Source: Leptobacterium flavescens
Lineage (GTDB): Bacteria; Bacteroidota; Bacteroidia; Flavobacteriales; Flavobacteriaceae
Assembly (NCBI RefSeq): GCF_010671605.1
Contig: NZ_JAABOO010000002.1
Location: forward strand, 620,001 to 684,000
Length of the DNA: 64,000 bases
Reading direction: 5' to 3'
The position numbers and the translations under genes were made by a program. The notes under the pieces were generated by a model. That model was not told the origin of the DNA. It searched no databases and was given only the letters and a program-made list of their open reading frames with translations. Below, piece after piece: positions 29,424 to 37,031 of the stretch (within the stretch, counting starts at the first letter, position 1; every line of letters begins with the position of its first letter).

Positions 29424-30488
29424 TTAGCCCAATTTCCTTACAATCTTCCCATTTTCTGTTTCCTCGAAGCGTTCGAAAAAGTAGATTTCCCTGGGGATCT
29501 CGTACTTGTCAATCGTTTTCAGGCTTTTTATTGCCTCGGAGATCCTGTCTCTTTCCTTTTCGCTTCCTTCTACTACCAGAATCAGTTTTTCACCTAATTG
29601 CTTGTCTTTTATAGACGATAAAAAAAACCTATTTGTTACAGTTTTGGACAATTTAATTTCAATTTGCTCCGGAATAAGTTTAATTCCCCCCGAGTTAATG
29701 ACGTTGTCAAACCTGCCTAACCACTTAAATTCCAGATCCGAAACGATCTCTACAATATCATTGGTAATTATCTTTTCCGAAGCCACTTCCGGAGCCTCTA
29801 TCAACAGGCAGTCTCTTTCATCTTTTTCGATGCTAACATTCGGCAACAAATGAAAATTCCCGCTTTTTGAAGGGTCTTTAAGGTGATTTAATTTTTTTGC
29901 CGCAATATGGGTAATGGTTTCTGTCATCCCGTAGGTCTCATAGGCCAGTGTAGGTACATGCTGAAGATGGGCAGTAAGTTCTTCGGATACTTTTGCCCCG
30001 CCTATAATGAGTTTCTTTACCCTGTGAAGTTCTTCCAGAGAATTTTGAACCTGTAAGGGTACCATGGCACAGAAATCGTATTTCTTGTCTGTGTTTTCAA
30101 GAGGCTTTGAAGAAGGAGCAACCAGGTCGATCTCCCATCCAAGGATCATAGCCCTGACCCACATCATTTTACCTGCAATATATTTTGAAGGCAAACAATG
30201 AAGAGCGCTGTTACCCGGACCGAGGTCAAAGAAGCGACCGGTGGCCATGGCAGAATTCAGCATGTTGTTTTTGAGTATCCTGATGTTTTTAGGAGCTCCG
30301 GTAGTACCGGAAGTCTTTACCTCTACCCAATCTTCGGTATTCAGCCAGTCCAGGAGAAAATCGCCGGCAGATTGTTCATGCGCTTCCCCTTCCTTAACAA
30401 GATCGTAGGCAAGTTCCTCCAGATCCTTCTCCGTATAAGAAAGACCGTTAAATTTAAAACCGGGATGTATTTTTGCGGTGAAAGCCAT
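29424..30488 (-). CDS. menE: o-Succinylbenzoate-CoA ligase MenE
   Basis: 354 residues, the short form usual in Bacteroidota. An AMP-binding motif VKTSGTTGAPKNI is near residue 58, TYGMTETITHIA near 188 and a late WLGRFDNVINSGGIKL near 258. It activates o-succinylbenzoate as the CoA ester in menaquinone synthesis. The menaquinone assignment rests on context: menC is two genes away on the same strand, and menA, menB, menD and menF are within 15 kb. The gene between menE and menC encodes a CPBP protease-like protein. Confidence 0.88.
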   Translation of the reverse strand: MAFTAKIHPGFKFNGLSYTEKDLEELAYDLVKEGEAHEQSAGDFLLDWLNTEDWVEVKTSGTTGAPKNIRILKNNMLNSAMATGRFFDLGPGNSALHCLPSKYIAGKMMWVRAMILGWEIDLVAPSSKPLENTDKKYDFCAMVPLQVQNSLEELHRVKKLIIGGAKVSEELTAHLQHVPTLAYETYGMTETITHIAAKKLNHLKDPSKSGNFHLLPNVSIEKDERDCLLIEAPEVASEKIITNDIVEIVSDLEFKWLGRFDNVINSGGIKLIPEQIEIKLSKTVTNRFFLSSIKDKQLGEKLILVVEGSEKERDRISEAIKSLKTIDKYEIPREIYFFERFEETENGKIVRKLG

Positions 30489-30522
30489 CAGAAGTATTTA
30501 ATTCCAATAGCTAAATTAGGGA

Positions 30523-31467
30523 TTATTCTTCTCCCAGGATGATTTCTTCTACAGGTTCTTCTACTTTTCCAAACAATTTATCTTTCCAGTTGGTCCATTT
30601 GTATTTTCTGGAGAAAATAAACAGGATGGTCGGGAAGATCACAAATACGGGAATAAAGACATCAAAGCCCAATACGGGTTCCGAAACATCCCTTAAAAGA
30701 GAGTGAGTCCTGAAAACGGTCCAGTCTGCAGTAACCAAAAGTGCCGTGATCAGGTTGTTGGCCGCATGATATCCGAGAGCAAGTTCCATTCCCTCATCCA
30801 TTAAAGTCATAATTCCCAGAAAGAAACCGGTACCTATATAATAGATCATGATCGTATTTCCGAGTTTTGCCACTTCGGGATTAAAATAATGAAGGCCGCC
30901 AAATATCAGAGAGGTCATGATAAGCGGGATCCATTTGTTTCTGAACAAGGTACCGAAGCCCTGCATCAGGTATCCGCGGAAAAGGTACTCCTCCAGGCTG
31001 GTTTGCAGGGGGATAAAAATTACCGCTATGATAAACAGTATAAGGAAAGGAACAAATTTAAAGTTCCAGACGTAGTCCTCAGGTGATGAATAATAATCTA
31101 TAAAGGTGAGAATGACAGTTACTACCGCCCATAAACCGAAAGCAAAAAAGACCCGTTTCCAGTCTATTTTCTTCCTGGAGGTAGTTACCGATCTCCACGA
31201 TTGTTTGTGAAGGTATTTAACAACAAAGTACAAAGCTATAAGAGAGGCTGCAAAAGGCAGCAATATTAAGAACAAGGTAGTATTGGAATCGAGGATATTT
31301 AAAAGGTCGCTTTCATCCGACACGCTTAATCCGGAAAAACCATCTTTAAAAACTATAGCGATAATAAATGGGATCTGGGCTACAAAATTAACTCCTATTA
31401 CTGCTATTGAACCTATTACATATCTCCAAAAATCGTGTTTTACCTTAAATGCTTGTGCTAAATACAT
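30523..31467 (-). CDS. CPBP-family intramembrane metalloprotease-like protein
   Basis: 314 residues with about eight hydrophobic segments. The CPBP (Abi/CAAX protease) motifs are visible: EEYLFRGYLMQG (EExxxR) near residue 160, FGGLHYFNP with the conserved His near 190, and GYHAANNL near 235. The family acts as glutamate-type intramembrane proteases; the substrate here is unknown. It sits between menC and menE, 6 bp behind menC, so it is probably carried on the menaquinone transcript. Confidence 0.88.
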   Translation of the reverse strand: MYLAQAFKVKHDFWRYVIGSIAVIGVNFVAQIPFIIAIVFKDGFSGLSVSDESDLLNILDSNTTLFLILLPFAASLIALYFVVKYLHKQSWRSVTTSRKKIDWKRVFFAFGLWAVVTVILTFIDYYSSPEDYVWNFKFVPFLILFIIAVIFIPLQTSLEEYLFRGYLMQGFGTLFRNKWIPLIMTSLIFGGLHYFNPEVAKLGNTIMIYYIGTGFFLGIMTLMDEGMELALGYHAANNLITALLVTADWTVFRTHSLLRDVSEPVLGFDVFIPVFVIFPTILFIFSRKYKWTNWKDKLFGKVEEPVEEIILGEE

Positions 31468-31473
31468 ATACTA

Positions 31474-32508
31474 TTATAAGTTAAAGTTCCAATCTTTGCC
31501 CTGCTCGTATCTGAGTTCTCCGTGAGTAACCCGAAGAGGGCTTTCAAAATTATTTGTGTACAGGCTTCCTGTTCCCAGCCCCTGGGGCATATCGCTTTGC
31601 AGTGTATAGGTCCATTGCGCTATGGCACTCAGGCCTACATTGCTTTCCAGGGCGCTGGTGATCCACCAGCCTGCATTATTATTTTCTGCTATTTCTATCC
31701 ATTCCTCAGATCCTCTGTATCCGCCCACCAAACTGGGTTTTAAGATGATGTACTGAGGTTTCACTATTTGTAGCAATTCTCTTTTCTTTGTTACATCAAA
31801 AACACCAATTAATTCTTCATCCAAAGCAATGGCCAAAGGTGTGTTTTCACAGAGGCGTGCCATATGTTCTGTTTGCCCTTGTTTTATGGGTTGTTCTATG
31901 GAGTGAAGTTCCAGTTCGGACAGGATCTTTAATTTCTCCAAAGCTTCATCCGGGCTAAAAGCACCATTGGCATCTACCCTGATCTCTATTTCATTTGGCG
32001 AAAATGATCTCCGGATAGATCTCAGGAGTTTTATTTCGGTTTCAAAATCGATGGCACCTATCTTCATTTTAATGCAATCAAAGCCTTCCTTCAGCTTTGC
32101 TTCGATCTGGGATTTCATAAAATCCTCTTCTCCCATCCATATCAGGCCATTGATCGGAATATTTTTATTCCCCCTGGTAAAATCGGAAGGAAATAAAGAA
32201 AATAATTCATCCGATCCCAGCATCCTGAACGCCTGCTCCAGACCGAACTGAATACTCGGATAGGCCTTAAGCTCCGTATAGAGTCTTTCCAGTCCTAAAT
32301 GGATATTCCCGCAGGCCCACTTTAATTGCTCTTCGTAGTCAGGAGTATCGTCAATACTCAATCCCCGGAGAATACCGCATTCTCCTATTCCTTTTTTTCC
32401 GTTCTCTTCTATGATAATAAACCAGGTTTCCTTATCGGTCAGTACTCCTCTAGAAGTTCCACTGGGGCGTTTAAAATGAAGAATATGTTTTTTGTAGTAT
32501 GCTTTCAT
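31474..32508 (-). CDS. menC: o-Succinylbenzoate synthase MenC
   Basis: 344 residues of the enolase superfamily. The catalytic Lys pair lies in DCIKMKIG (about 143), the metal-binding residues in RVDANGAF (about 170), SIEQPI (about 200) and ALDEELIG (about 225), and the second Lys in YIILKPSLVGG (about 248). It dehydrates SHCHC to o-succinylbenzoate in the menaquinone pathway. Divergent from the SDR gene across a 55-bp gap; first gene of menC-CPBP-menE. Confidence 0.92.
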   Translation of the reverse strand: MKAYYKKHILHFKRPSGTSRGVLTDKETWFIIIEENGKKGIGECGILRGLSIDDTPDYEEQLKWACGNIHLGLERLYTELKAYPSIQFGLEQAFRMLGSDELFSLFPSDFTRGNKNIPINGLIWMGEEDFMKSQIEAKLKEGFDCIKMKIGAIDFETEIKLLRSIRRSFSPNEIEIRVDANGAFSPDEALEKLKILSELELHSIEQPIKQGQTEHMARLCENTPLAIALDEELIGVFDVTKKRELLQIVKPQYIILKPSLVGGYRGSEEWIEIAENNNAGWWITSALESNVGLSAIAQWTYTLQSDMPQGLGTGSLYTNNFESPLRVTHGELRYEQGKDWNFNL

Positions 32509-32563
32509 GTTTTGATCGCTTCAAATTTAATTATAAATTCATGCTGACAAAAAAATTAACTCA

Positions 32564-33358
32564 TTGAAAAAGATAGAAGGTAAAACTATTTGGATAACCG
32601 GGGCCTCCAGCGGGATAGGAGAAGGACTGGCCTATGCCCTGTCGGAAAGAGGATGCAAACTCATTCTTTCGGCCCGAAGGAAAGAAGAACTGAACCGGGT
32701 AAAGCAGCAATGCAAACATCCCGAAAATACAGAAGTACTCCCTCTCGATCTTCTTGAGTTTGACAAGATGGAGGCTTATGTAAAGGAAGCTATTGCTCTT
32801 TTTAACGGGATAGATATTATGGTCCATAACGGAGGGATCAGCCAGCGTTCGCTTATTGCCGAAACCGATTTTTCCGTGGACCGGAAGCTCATAGAAACAG
32901 ATTACCTCGGAACCGTAGCCCTTACCAAGGCCCTGCTCCCTCATTTTGTGGAAAGAAAAGCGGGTCATTTTGTTACGGTTACCAGTCTTATGGGGAAATT
33001 CGGTTCTCCCTACCGGTCAGGTTATTGCGGGGCCAAGCATGCGCTCCATGGTTTTTTTGACGTACTTAGAATGGAACATGAGAAAGACGGGATAGCAGTT
33101 ACCCTTATCTGTCCGGGCTTCGTTCAGACCCGTATTGCATTTAATGCCTTAACCGGCGACGGGAATCGTCAGAATACTAATGATGAGGCTACAGAAAACG
33201 GCCTGGAAGTATCCCGTTTTGCCCAAAAGATGATCCGTGCTATGGAGCGGAAAAAATACGAAGCATATATAGGAAAAAAAGAGGTGGCAGGTATTTACCT
33301 TAAACGTTTTTTCCCCAGAATGCTCCACAGGTTGGTTATAAGGAGTAAAGTGAGGTAA
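32564..33358 (+). CDS. Short-chain dehydrogenase/reductase
   Basis: 264 residues from a TTG start (KKIEGKTIWITGASSGIGEG); the nearest upstream ATG is out of frame and ends at a TGA just behind this TTG. Classical SDR: cofactor motif TGASSGIG (about 12-19), HNGGIS (about 90), catalytic Ser in VTSLMGKFG (about 142) and YCGAKHAL (Tyr-x-x-x-Lys, about 155-159). A basic C-terminus (YLKRFFPRMLHRLVIRSKVR) may touch membrane. The substrate cannot be told. No operon partner. Confidence 0.88.
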   Translation: MKKIEGKTIWITGASSGIGEGLAYALSERGCKLILSARRKEELNRVKQQCKHPENTEVLPLDLLEFDKMEAYVKEAIALFNGIDIMVHNGGISQRSLIAETDFSVDRKLIETDYLGTVALTKALLPHFVERKAGHFVTVTSLMGKFGSPYRSGYCGAKHALHGFFDVLRMEHEKDGIAVTLICPGFVQTRIAFNALTGDGNRQNTNDEATENGLEVSRFAQKMIRAMERKKYEAYIGKKEVAGIYLKRFFPRMLHRLVIRSKVR

Positions 33359-33364
33359 GGTAAC

Positions 33365-35308
33365 TTATTTAAAATTAAACCAGAAACGAGCGCCTTCTAC
33401 ACTATTATCTATGTTAAGGTTTGATCTCAGCTGATTAACCAGGCGTTGTATCAGCTTTACACCCATCGAATTATTACTTCTCTCTTCAAGATCGTCGGGA
33501 AGTCCTTTACCATTGTCCTGGTATTCAAAGAAGCCTTCCTCTCCGTTCATTCTGATGTTTATGTAGATCTGCCCGCTTTCCTTATTCGGGAATGCGTATT
33601 TGAAGGAATTAGAAACCAGTTCGTTCAGGATCAGACCAATAGGAATAGCCCTGTCTATATCAAGTTCGGCTCCTTCGGCATCTATATTGATATTTACATC
33701 GTGCCCGCCTTTCTTATAAACCGATTGAATACTGTTTACCAGAGATTCTACATATCCCTGCATTTCTATCACTGACAGACCTTCGTTTTGATATAGCTTC
33801 TGATGGATCAGTGCCATAGCCTTTACCCTGCTCTTTCCTTCTTCCAGGGCTTCTATAGCTTCTTTACTTCTGGTATTCTTGGTTTGCATGCTCAGCAAGC
33901 TCGATACCATTTGCAGGTTGTTTTTTACCCTGTGGTGAATTTCCTTAAGGAGGGAATCCTTTTCTACCAGGGAAGCCTCAATGATCTTGTTCTGATCCTC
34001 AATAAGACGTTTGTTCTTTACACTTTTAAAATATGCAAAGGCTACGGCTCCAAGGCCGATCAGCAGGAATGCCAGCGCGTAGATACTATAATTGATCTTA
34101 CGATCTCTCTGCAGTATCTGCGCCTTTGTCTTTTCTATATCCTGACGTTGTTTTTGTATGGTAGCTTTCTGGTTTTCCAGATCGAAGCTTACCAATAGCC
34201 CCAATAATTCTTTTTTTGTACTGTTATCGTTTACAGAATCCTTAAATCTGATATATTCCTTATAATGGTGGGAAGCAGAGTCTGCCTCGTCCACTCTCAG
34301 GTAATATTCGGCAAGGAGGTAATTAAAATCAACGATATTAGTAATACGACTCGTAGCGGAAATACTGTCGAGGTATGATTTTGCAACAAAAGGATTGCCC
34401 AGCTGAAGGTGGCTGTTTGCCAGGTCGGTCCACATATCGATGACCTTTCCCGAATATTTACCTTTATCATATTCTTTACTGGAGGAAACACCGGCTTCCA
34501 GTAACGGAATGGCGCTCTCGTAATTTCCGAGGGCAATATCACATTTTCCCAGGTTCCCCTGAATAGCCCCTTTCAGGAAAACAGCATCCCTGAATTGCTT
34601 AGCAGTCAGGTTCCGGCTTGTATCATTTAAATACGCATCTATATAGGTAAGTGCCGTGTCCAGTTTTTTCTTGGCGGTATAAATAGAACCGTCCCTTCTC
34701 AGGTAGGTACCCAGGTTGTTGTTGTGTTCTGCATTGGCATAGAGATCATTCTCATCTATTTTGGATTCTGCCTCTATAATATAATCCATCATTGCCTGTC
34801 TGTGAAGTCCCAGGTTTGAGTATATATCATACAAGATCACGCGATCTCCGTTCTTCTTCATTTCGGTTCGCACTTCCAGTTGTTTTTCAAACAATCGAAG
34901 TTCGCCATAAGCCTCATCCATAATGCGTAAAAGCTGCTTACGAACAGGCATGTCCAGTTTTTTACTGTCCTTATATAATTTTTCTGCTATTAACGCCCCT
35001 TTTTTGTAGTCGCCGAGGTCTATCTGGATCTGAGAAAGAATGGTCTTATACTGATAGATCTGGACAGCATCTTTTGCATTTTCTGCAACGGTAAGATATT
35101 CAGATACTTTATCGAGCCATTTAAAGGCAGAATTATAAATATATCTGTTATCGTTATCGAAAAAGATCTCAAATCTTTTATCTATGCTACTAGCCTGCTG
35201 AAATCTCAAAAATGCATCAGTGCTCTCGTTGTTTTCCTGCGAAAAACAACTGAGAACAATCATGAAATTCATGAAAATCAGTATTAGCTTTTTATATATC
35301 TTAAGCAT
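33365..35308 (-). CDS. TPR sensor histidine kinase (HisKA_2 type), partner of the LytTR regulator
   Basis: 647 residues from the ATG at 35308 (MLKIYKKLILIFMNFM), which gives a signal peptide cut near CFSQEN; the in-frame reading to 35371 lacks one. The periplasmic half (about 25-385) is helical TPR-type repeats. One membrane helix (about 408-428; YSIYALAFLLIGLGAVAF) leads into a HisKA_2 phospho-acceptor box KEIHHRVKNNLQMVSSLL (about 458-475) and a HATPase with N-box LNELVSNSFKYAF (about 560-572) and DNGKGLPDD. The gene carries the same promoter layout as the four small RNA units downstream of the LytTR gene, with a 5' leader near 140 nt, which ties the kinase to that regulator. Confidence 0.9.
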   Translation of the reverse strand: MLKIYKKLILIFMNFMIVLSCFSQENNESTDAFLRFQQASSIDKRFEIFFDNDNRYIYNSAFKWLDKVSEYLTVAENAKDAVQIYQYKTILSQIQIDLGDYKKGALIAEKLYKDSKKLDMPVRKQLLRIMDEAYGELRLFEKQLEVRTEMKKNGDRVILYDIYSNLGLHRQAMMDYIIEAESKIDENDLYANAEHNNNLGTYLRRDGSIYTAKKKLDTALTYIDAYLNDTSRNLTAKQFRDAVFLKGAIQGNLGKCDIALGNYESAIPLLEAGVSSSKEYDKGKYSGKVIDMWTDLANSHLQLGNPFVAKSYLDSISATSRITNIVDFNYLLAEYYLRVDEADSASHHYKEYIRFKDSVNDNSTKKELLGLLVSFDLENQKATIQKQRQDIEKTKAQILQRDRKINYSIYALAFLLIGLGAVAFAYFKSVKNKRLIEDQNKIIEASLVEKDSLLKEIHHRVKNNLQMVSSLLSMQTKNTRSKEAIEALEEGKSRVKAMALIHQKLYQNEGLSVIEMQGYVESLVNSIQSVYKKGGHDVNINIDAEGAELDIDRAIPIGLILNELVSNSFKYAFPNKESGQIYINIRMNGEEGFFEYQDNGKGLPDDLEERSNNSMGVKLIQRLVNQLRSNLNIDNSVEGARFWFNFK

Positions 35309-35453
35309 ATGATCAAAATCTAAAACGATATTTAAAATAACGTGTCTGATATTAATATTGTATCCCGGCAAATAATAGTTCTCAACATTTTAAAAAATCA
35401 AAAACCGCATCGTTCAAATTTCCGGTCAGGACGTTATTTATCCATATCGGCTG

Positions 35454-35516
35454 TAAACATAAATCTTTTATAAATTAATGTTAAATTTTTGTTGTGTAAT
35501 ACAGCATTTTTGTTGC
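35454..35516 (-). promoter_or_regulatory. LytTR-type promoter of the histidine kinase gene
   Basis: Read on the minus strand: distal repeat GCAACAA (35510-35516), 14 bp, proximal repeat ACAACAA (35489-35495), 27 bp, then TATGTTTA (35454-35461), close to the flavobacterial TAnnTTTG box. No TTG is placed correctly at -33, as expected for an activator-dependent promoter. Same layout as the four units below. Confidence 0.75.
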
Positions 35517-35580
35517 GAACCTGCTTTTAAGAGTATTTTAACAATCCCTTATCGTTACAGGCCTGAGCGATTAGTCAGTA

Positions 35581-35623
35581 TAAAAAAAATGAGTCTCGAT
35601 AAGTAGGTGATCGAGACTCATTT
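35581..35623 (-). terminator. Terminator of sRNA unit A
   Basis: Perfect 14-bp stem (35587-35600 with 35610-35623), 9-nt loop, then eight T residues on the minus strand. Confidence 0.93.
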
Positions 35624-35686
35624 GATATTAAATAGATAGCTACTAGATTTGGGATTTGTACTATCAAACAATATTACCATTTTGAC
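35582..35686 (-). ncRNA. Candidate small RNA, unit A
   Basis: About 105 nt, from a start predicted 5-6 nt after the TATGTTTG box to the T-run of its terminator. Its first 45 nt are almost identical to unit B. It carries AGATTTGGGA on the plus strand (35645-35654), i.e. UCCCAAAUCU in the RNA, just before the linker to the terminator. No frame longer than 13 codons starts inside the RNA. Ends are predicted, not observed. Confidence 0.7.
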
Positions 35687-35690
35687 ACTT

Positions 35691-35753
35691 CAAACATACC
35701 ATCTCTTTTCATTTATTTAAAATTTTTGTTGTGTAATGACCCAAAGTTGTTGT
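35691..35753 (-). promoter_or_regulatory. LytTR-type promoter of sRNA unit A
   Basis: Minus strand: ACAACAA (35747-35753), 14 bp, ACAACAA (35726-35732), 27 bp, TATGTTTG (35691-35698), a perfect TAnnTTTG box. Confidence 0.78.
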
Positions 35754-35813
35754 CAAATTTCATTTTGAATATATGAGGCTGTTTTTTTGCCTTTTTTCGA
35801 CATCATCGGGCAT

Positions 35814-35847
35814 AAAAAAAGTCCGGATAAGTAGGAGTCCGGACTTT
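35814..35847 (-). terminator. Terminator of sRNA unit B
   Basis: 10-bp stem AAAGTCCGGA/TCCGGACTTT (35818-35827 with 35838-35847), then seven T residues on the minus strand. Confidence 0.92.
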
Positions 35848-35916
35848 CGTTTAATATTATACAGATAGTAAGTTAGATTTGGGATTTTCACTATCAAACA
35901 ATATTGCCATTTTGAC
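35814..35916 (-). ncRNA. Candidate small RNA, unit B
   Basis: About 103 nt. From the promoter box to the UCCCAAAUCU motif (35875-35884 on the plus strand) it differs from unit A at only a few bases, so A and B look like a recent duplication. The terminator stem is different in sequence but the loop shares CCTACTTATC with unit A. Ends are predicted. Confidence 0.7.
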
Positions 35917-35920
35917 ACTT

Positions 35921-35983
35921 CAAACATACCACCTCTTTGGCCTGTAGCAAAAATTTTGTTGTATAAACACCGAAAAGCGTTGT
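35921..35983 (-). promoter_or_regulatory. LytTR-type promoter of sRNA unit B
   Basis: Minus strand: ACAACGC (35977-35983), 14 bp, ACAACAA (35956-35962), 27 bp, TATGTTTG (35921-35928). The distal repeat has two changes from the consensus. Confidence 0.75.
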
Positions 35984-36044
35984 CAAATTACAATTCCCGT
36001 CTATATGGTGTTTTTTATGGATTTTATTCGATAGGAAAGGCGTG

Positions 36045-36081
36045 AAAAAAAACGAGCTCCGAAGGATTTGCGGAGCTCGTT
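36045..36081 (-). terminator. Terminator of sRNA unit C
   Basis: 11-bp perfect stem AACGAGCTCCG/CGGAGCTCGTT (36051-36061 with 36071-36081), 9-nt loop, then a T-run on the minus strand. Confidence 0.93.
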
Positions 36082-36151
36082 TCAAACATTAAATAACAAA
36101 ATGAGATCTGGGAATAAATAACACTATTAAAAAAAATAATTTCACGTTAAC
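36045..36151 (-). ncRNA. Candidate small RNA, unit C
   Basis: About 107 nt. The body differs from A and B, but promoter layout, size, terminator and a UCCCAGAUCU motif (36104-36113 on the plus strand) are kept. The motif is 42 nt from the promoter box, against 36 nt in A, B and D; the extra length is a T-rich stretch. Confidence 0.65.
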
Positions 36152-36155
36152 AATA

Positions 36156-36218
36156 TAAATGTACAAAGCATATATACTTTCTCTAAATTTTTGTTGTGTA
36201 AGCCTGAATAGTTGTTGT
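36156..36218 (-). promoter_or_regulatory. LytTR-type promoter of sRNA unit C
   Basis: Minus strand: ACAACAA (36212-36218), 14 bp, ACAACAA (36191-36197), 27 bp, TACATTTA (36156-36163). Confidence 0.75.
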
Positions 36219-36250
36219 GAAAAGCTATTTAGTTGAAATTTAAGGGGTTA

Positions 36251-36709
36251 GTTGTTACACCTTCACTAAAGTTTCGGTGTACGTTGGTTGTTGGTTGTTG
36301 TTGGTTGTTGGTTGTTGGTTGATAGTTGTTGGTATATAGTAGTGAGTACAAAGTATTGAGTCCCGATAGCTATCGGGATGAGAAGTGTGTCACTTCGAGG
36401 TTAATTGATCATTGGTAATTGTTAATTGGTCATTGGAATTTGTCATCTCGAGCGCAGTCGAGAGGTGGAATTTGGTTGTTACACCTTCACTAAAGTTTGC
36501 GCCTCCGCTGGAGCTATGGCGGCACGCGGGCGGTGTACGTTGGTGGTTGTTGGTTGTTGGTGTATAGTAGTGAGTACAAAGTATTGAGTCCCGATAGCTA
36601 TCGGGATGAGAAGTATGTCACTTCGAGGTTAATTGATCATTGTTAATTGCTAATTGAATACTGTTAATTGGAATTTGTCATCTCGAGCGCAGTCGAGAGG
36701 TGGAATTTG
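36251..36709. repeat. Tandem duplication of a ~230-bp composite repeat
   Basis: Two successive units (36251-36474 and 36475-36709), each starting GTTGTTACACCTTCACTAAA and ending in a Ser-like CTCGAGCGCAGTCGAG palindrome plus GGTGGAATTTG; a third unit starts at 36710 and breaks off. Both contain the palindrome TCCCGATAGCTATCGGGA (36361-36378 and 36589-36606) and TTAATTGATCATTG strings. Unit 1 has a longer TTGGTTG microsatellite (about 36284-36330); unit 2 has about 33 extra GC-rich bases (about 36499-36531). Confidence 0.85.
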
Positions 36710-36900
36710 GTTGTTACAAATGATATCATCGCGAACGCAGTGAAGCGATCTCATCATGATATTGAAAGATTACCTACCTGCCGGTAGGCAGGCTTCGTCG
36801 CTTAGCTCCTCGTAATGACCTAAACAAATGTCTTCTAGAGGTTAATTGATCATTGGTAATTGGTCATTGCTAATTGTTAATTGATCATTGGAATTAAGGA
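36710..36900. repeat. REP-like palindromes and TAATTG/CATTGG-rich tail
   Basis: Contains ATCGCGAACGCAGTGAAGCGAT (about 36728-36749, an interrupted palindrome), CCTGCCGGTAGGCAGG (36777-36792), and several TAATTGATCATTGG strings (36841-36892). These look like the palindromic intergenic repeats scattered in many flavobacterial genomes. No coding sequence is seen. Confidence 0.65.
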
Positions 36901-36922
36901 AGGAAACAGGAATAAGGCAAAT

Positions 36923-36961
36923 AAAAAAAGAGCCTTAAGGTTTAACGCTTAAGGCTCTTTT
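36923..36961 (-). terminator. Terminator of sRNA unit D
   Basis: Perfect 14-bp stem AAAAGAGCCTTAAG/CTTAAGGCTCTTTT (36926-36939 with 36948-36961), 8-nt loop, T-run on the minus strand. Confidence 0.93.
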
Positions 36962-37027
36962 CTGCTATTCATATCTATAATAATAACATTTGGGACCTTT
37001 ATCTAAGATTTGTCTCTCAACAAATAC
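36923..37027 (-). ncRNA. Candidate small RNA, unit D
   Basis: About 105 nt. UCCCAAAUGU (36986-36995 on the plus strand) lies exactly 36 nt after the promoter box, as in A and B. The rest of the sequence is diverged. This is the unit next to the LytTR gene, whose stop codon is about 30 bp from the distal repeat of the D promoter. Ends are predicted. Confidence 0.65.
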
Positions 37028-37031
37028 AATG

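Noticed and set aside
35894-36085. 63-codon open frame on the minus strand within the sRNA locus
   Set aside because: It runs through the terminator hairpin of unit C and the direct repeats of unit B, and only its last 11 codons overlap a sequence conserved between units. More likely chance.
36251-36900. CRISPR array
   Set aside because: Repeats are of mixed length and type, with palindromes and a microsatellite, without regular unique spacers or cas genes.
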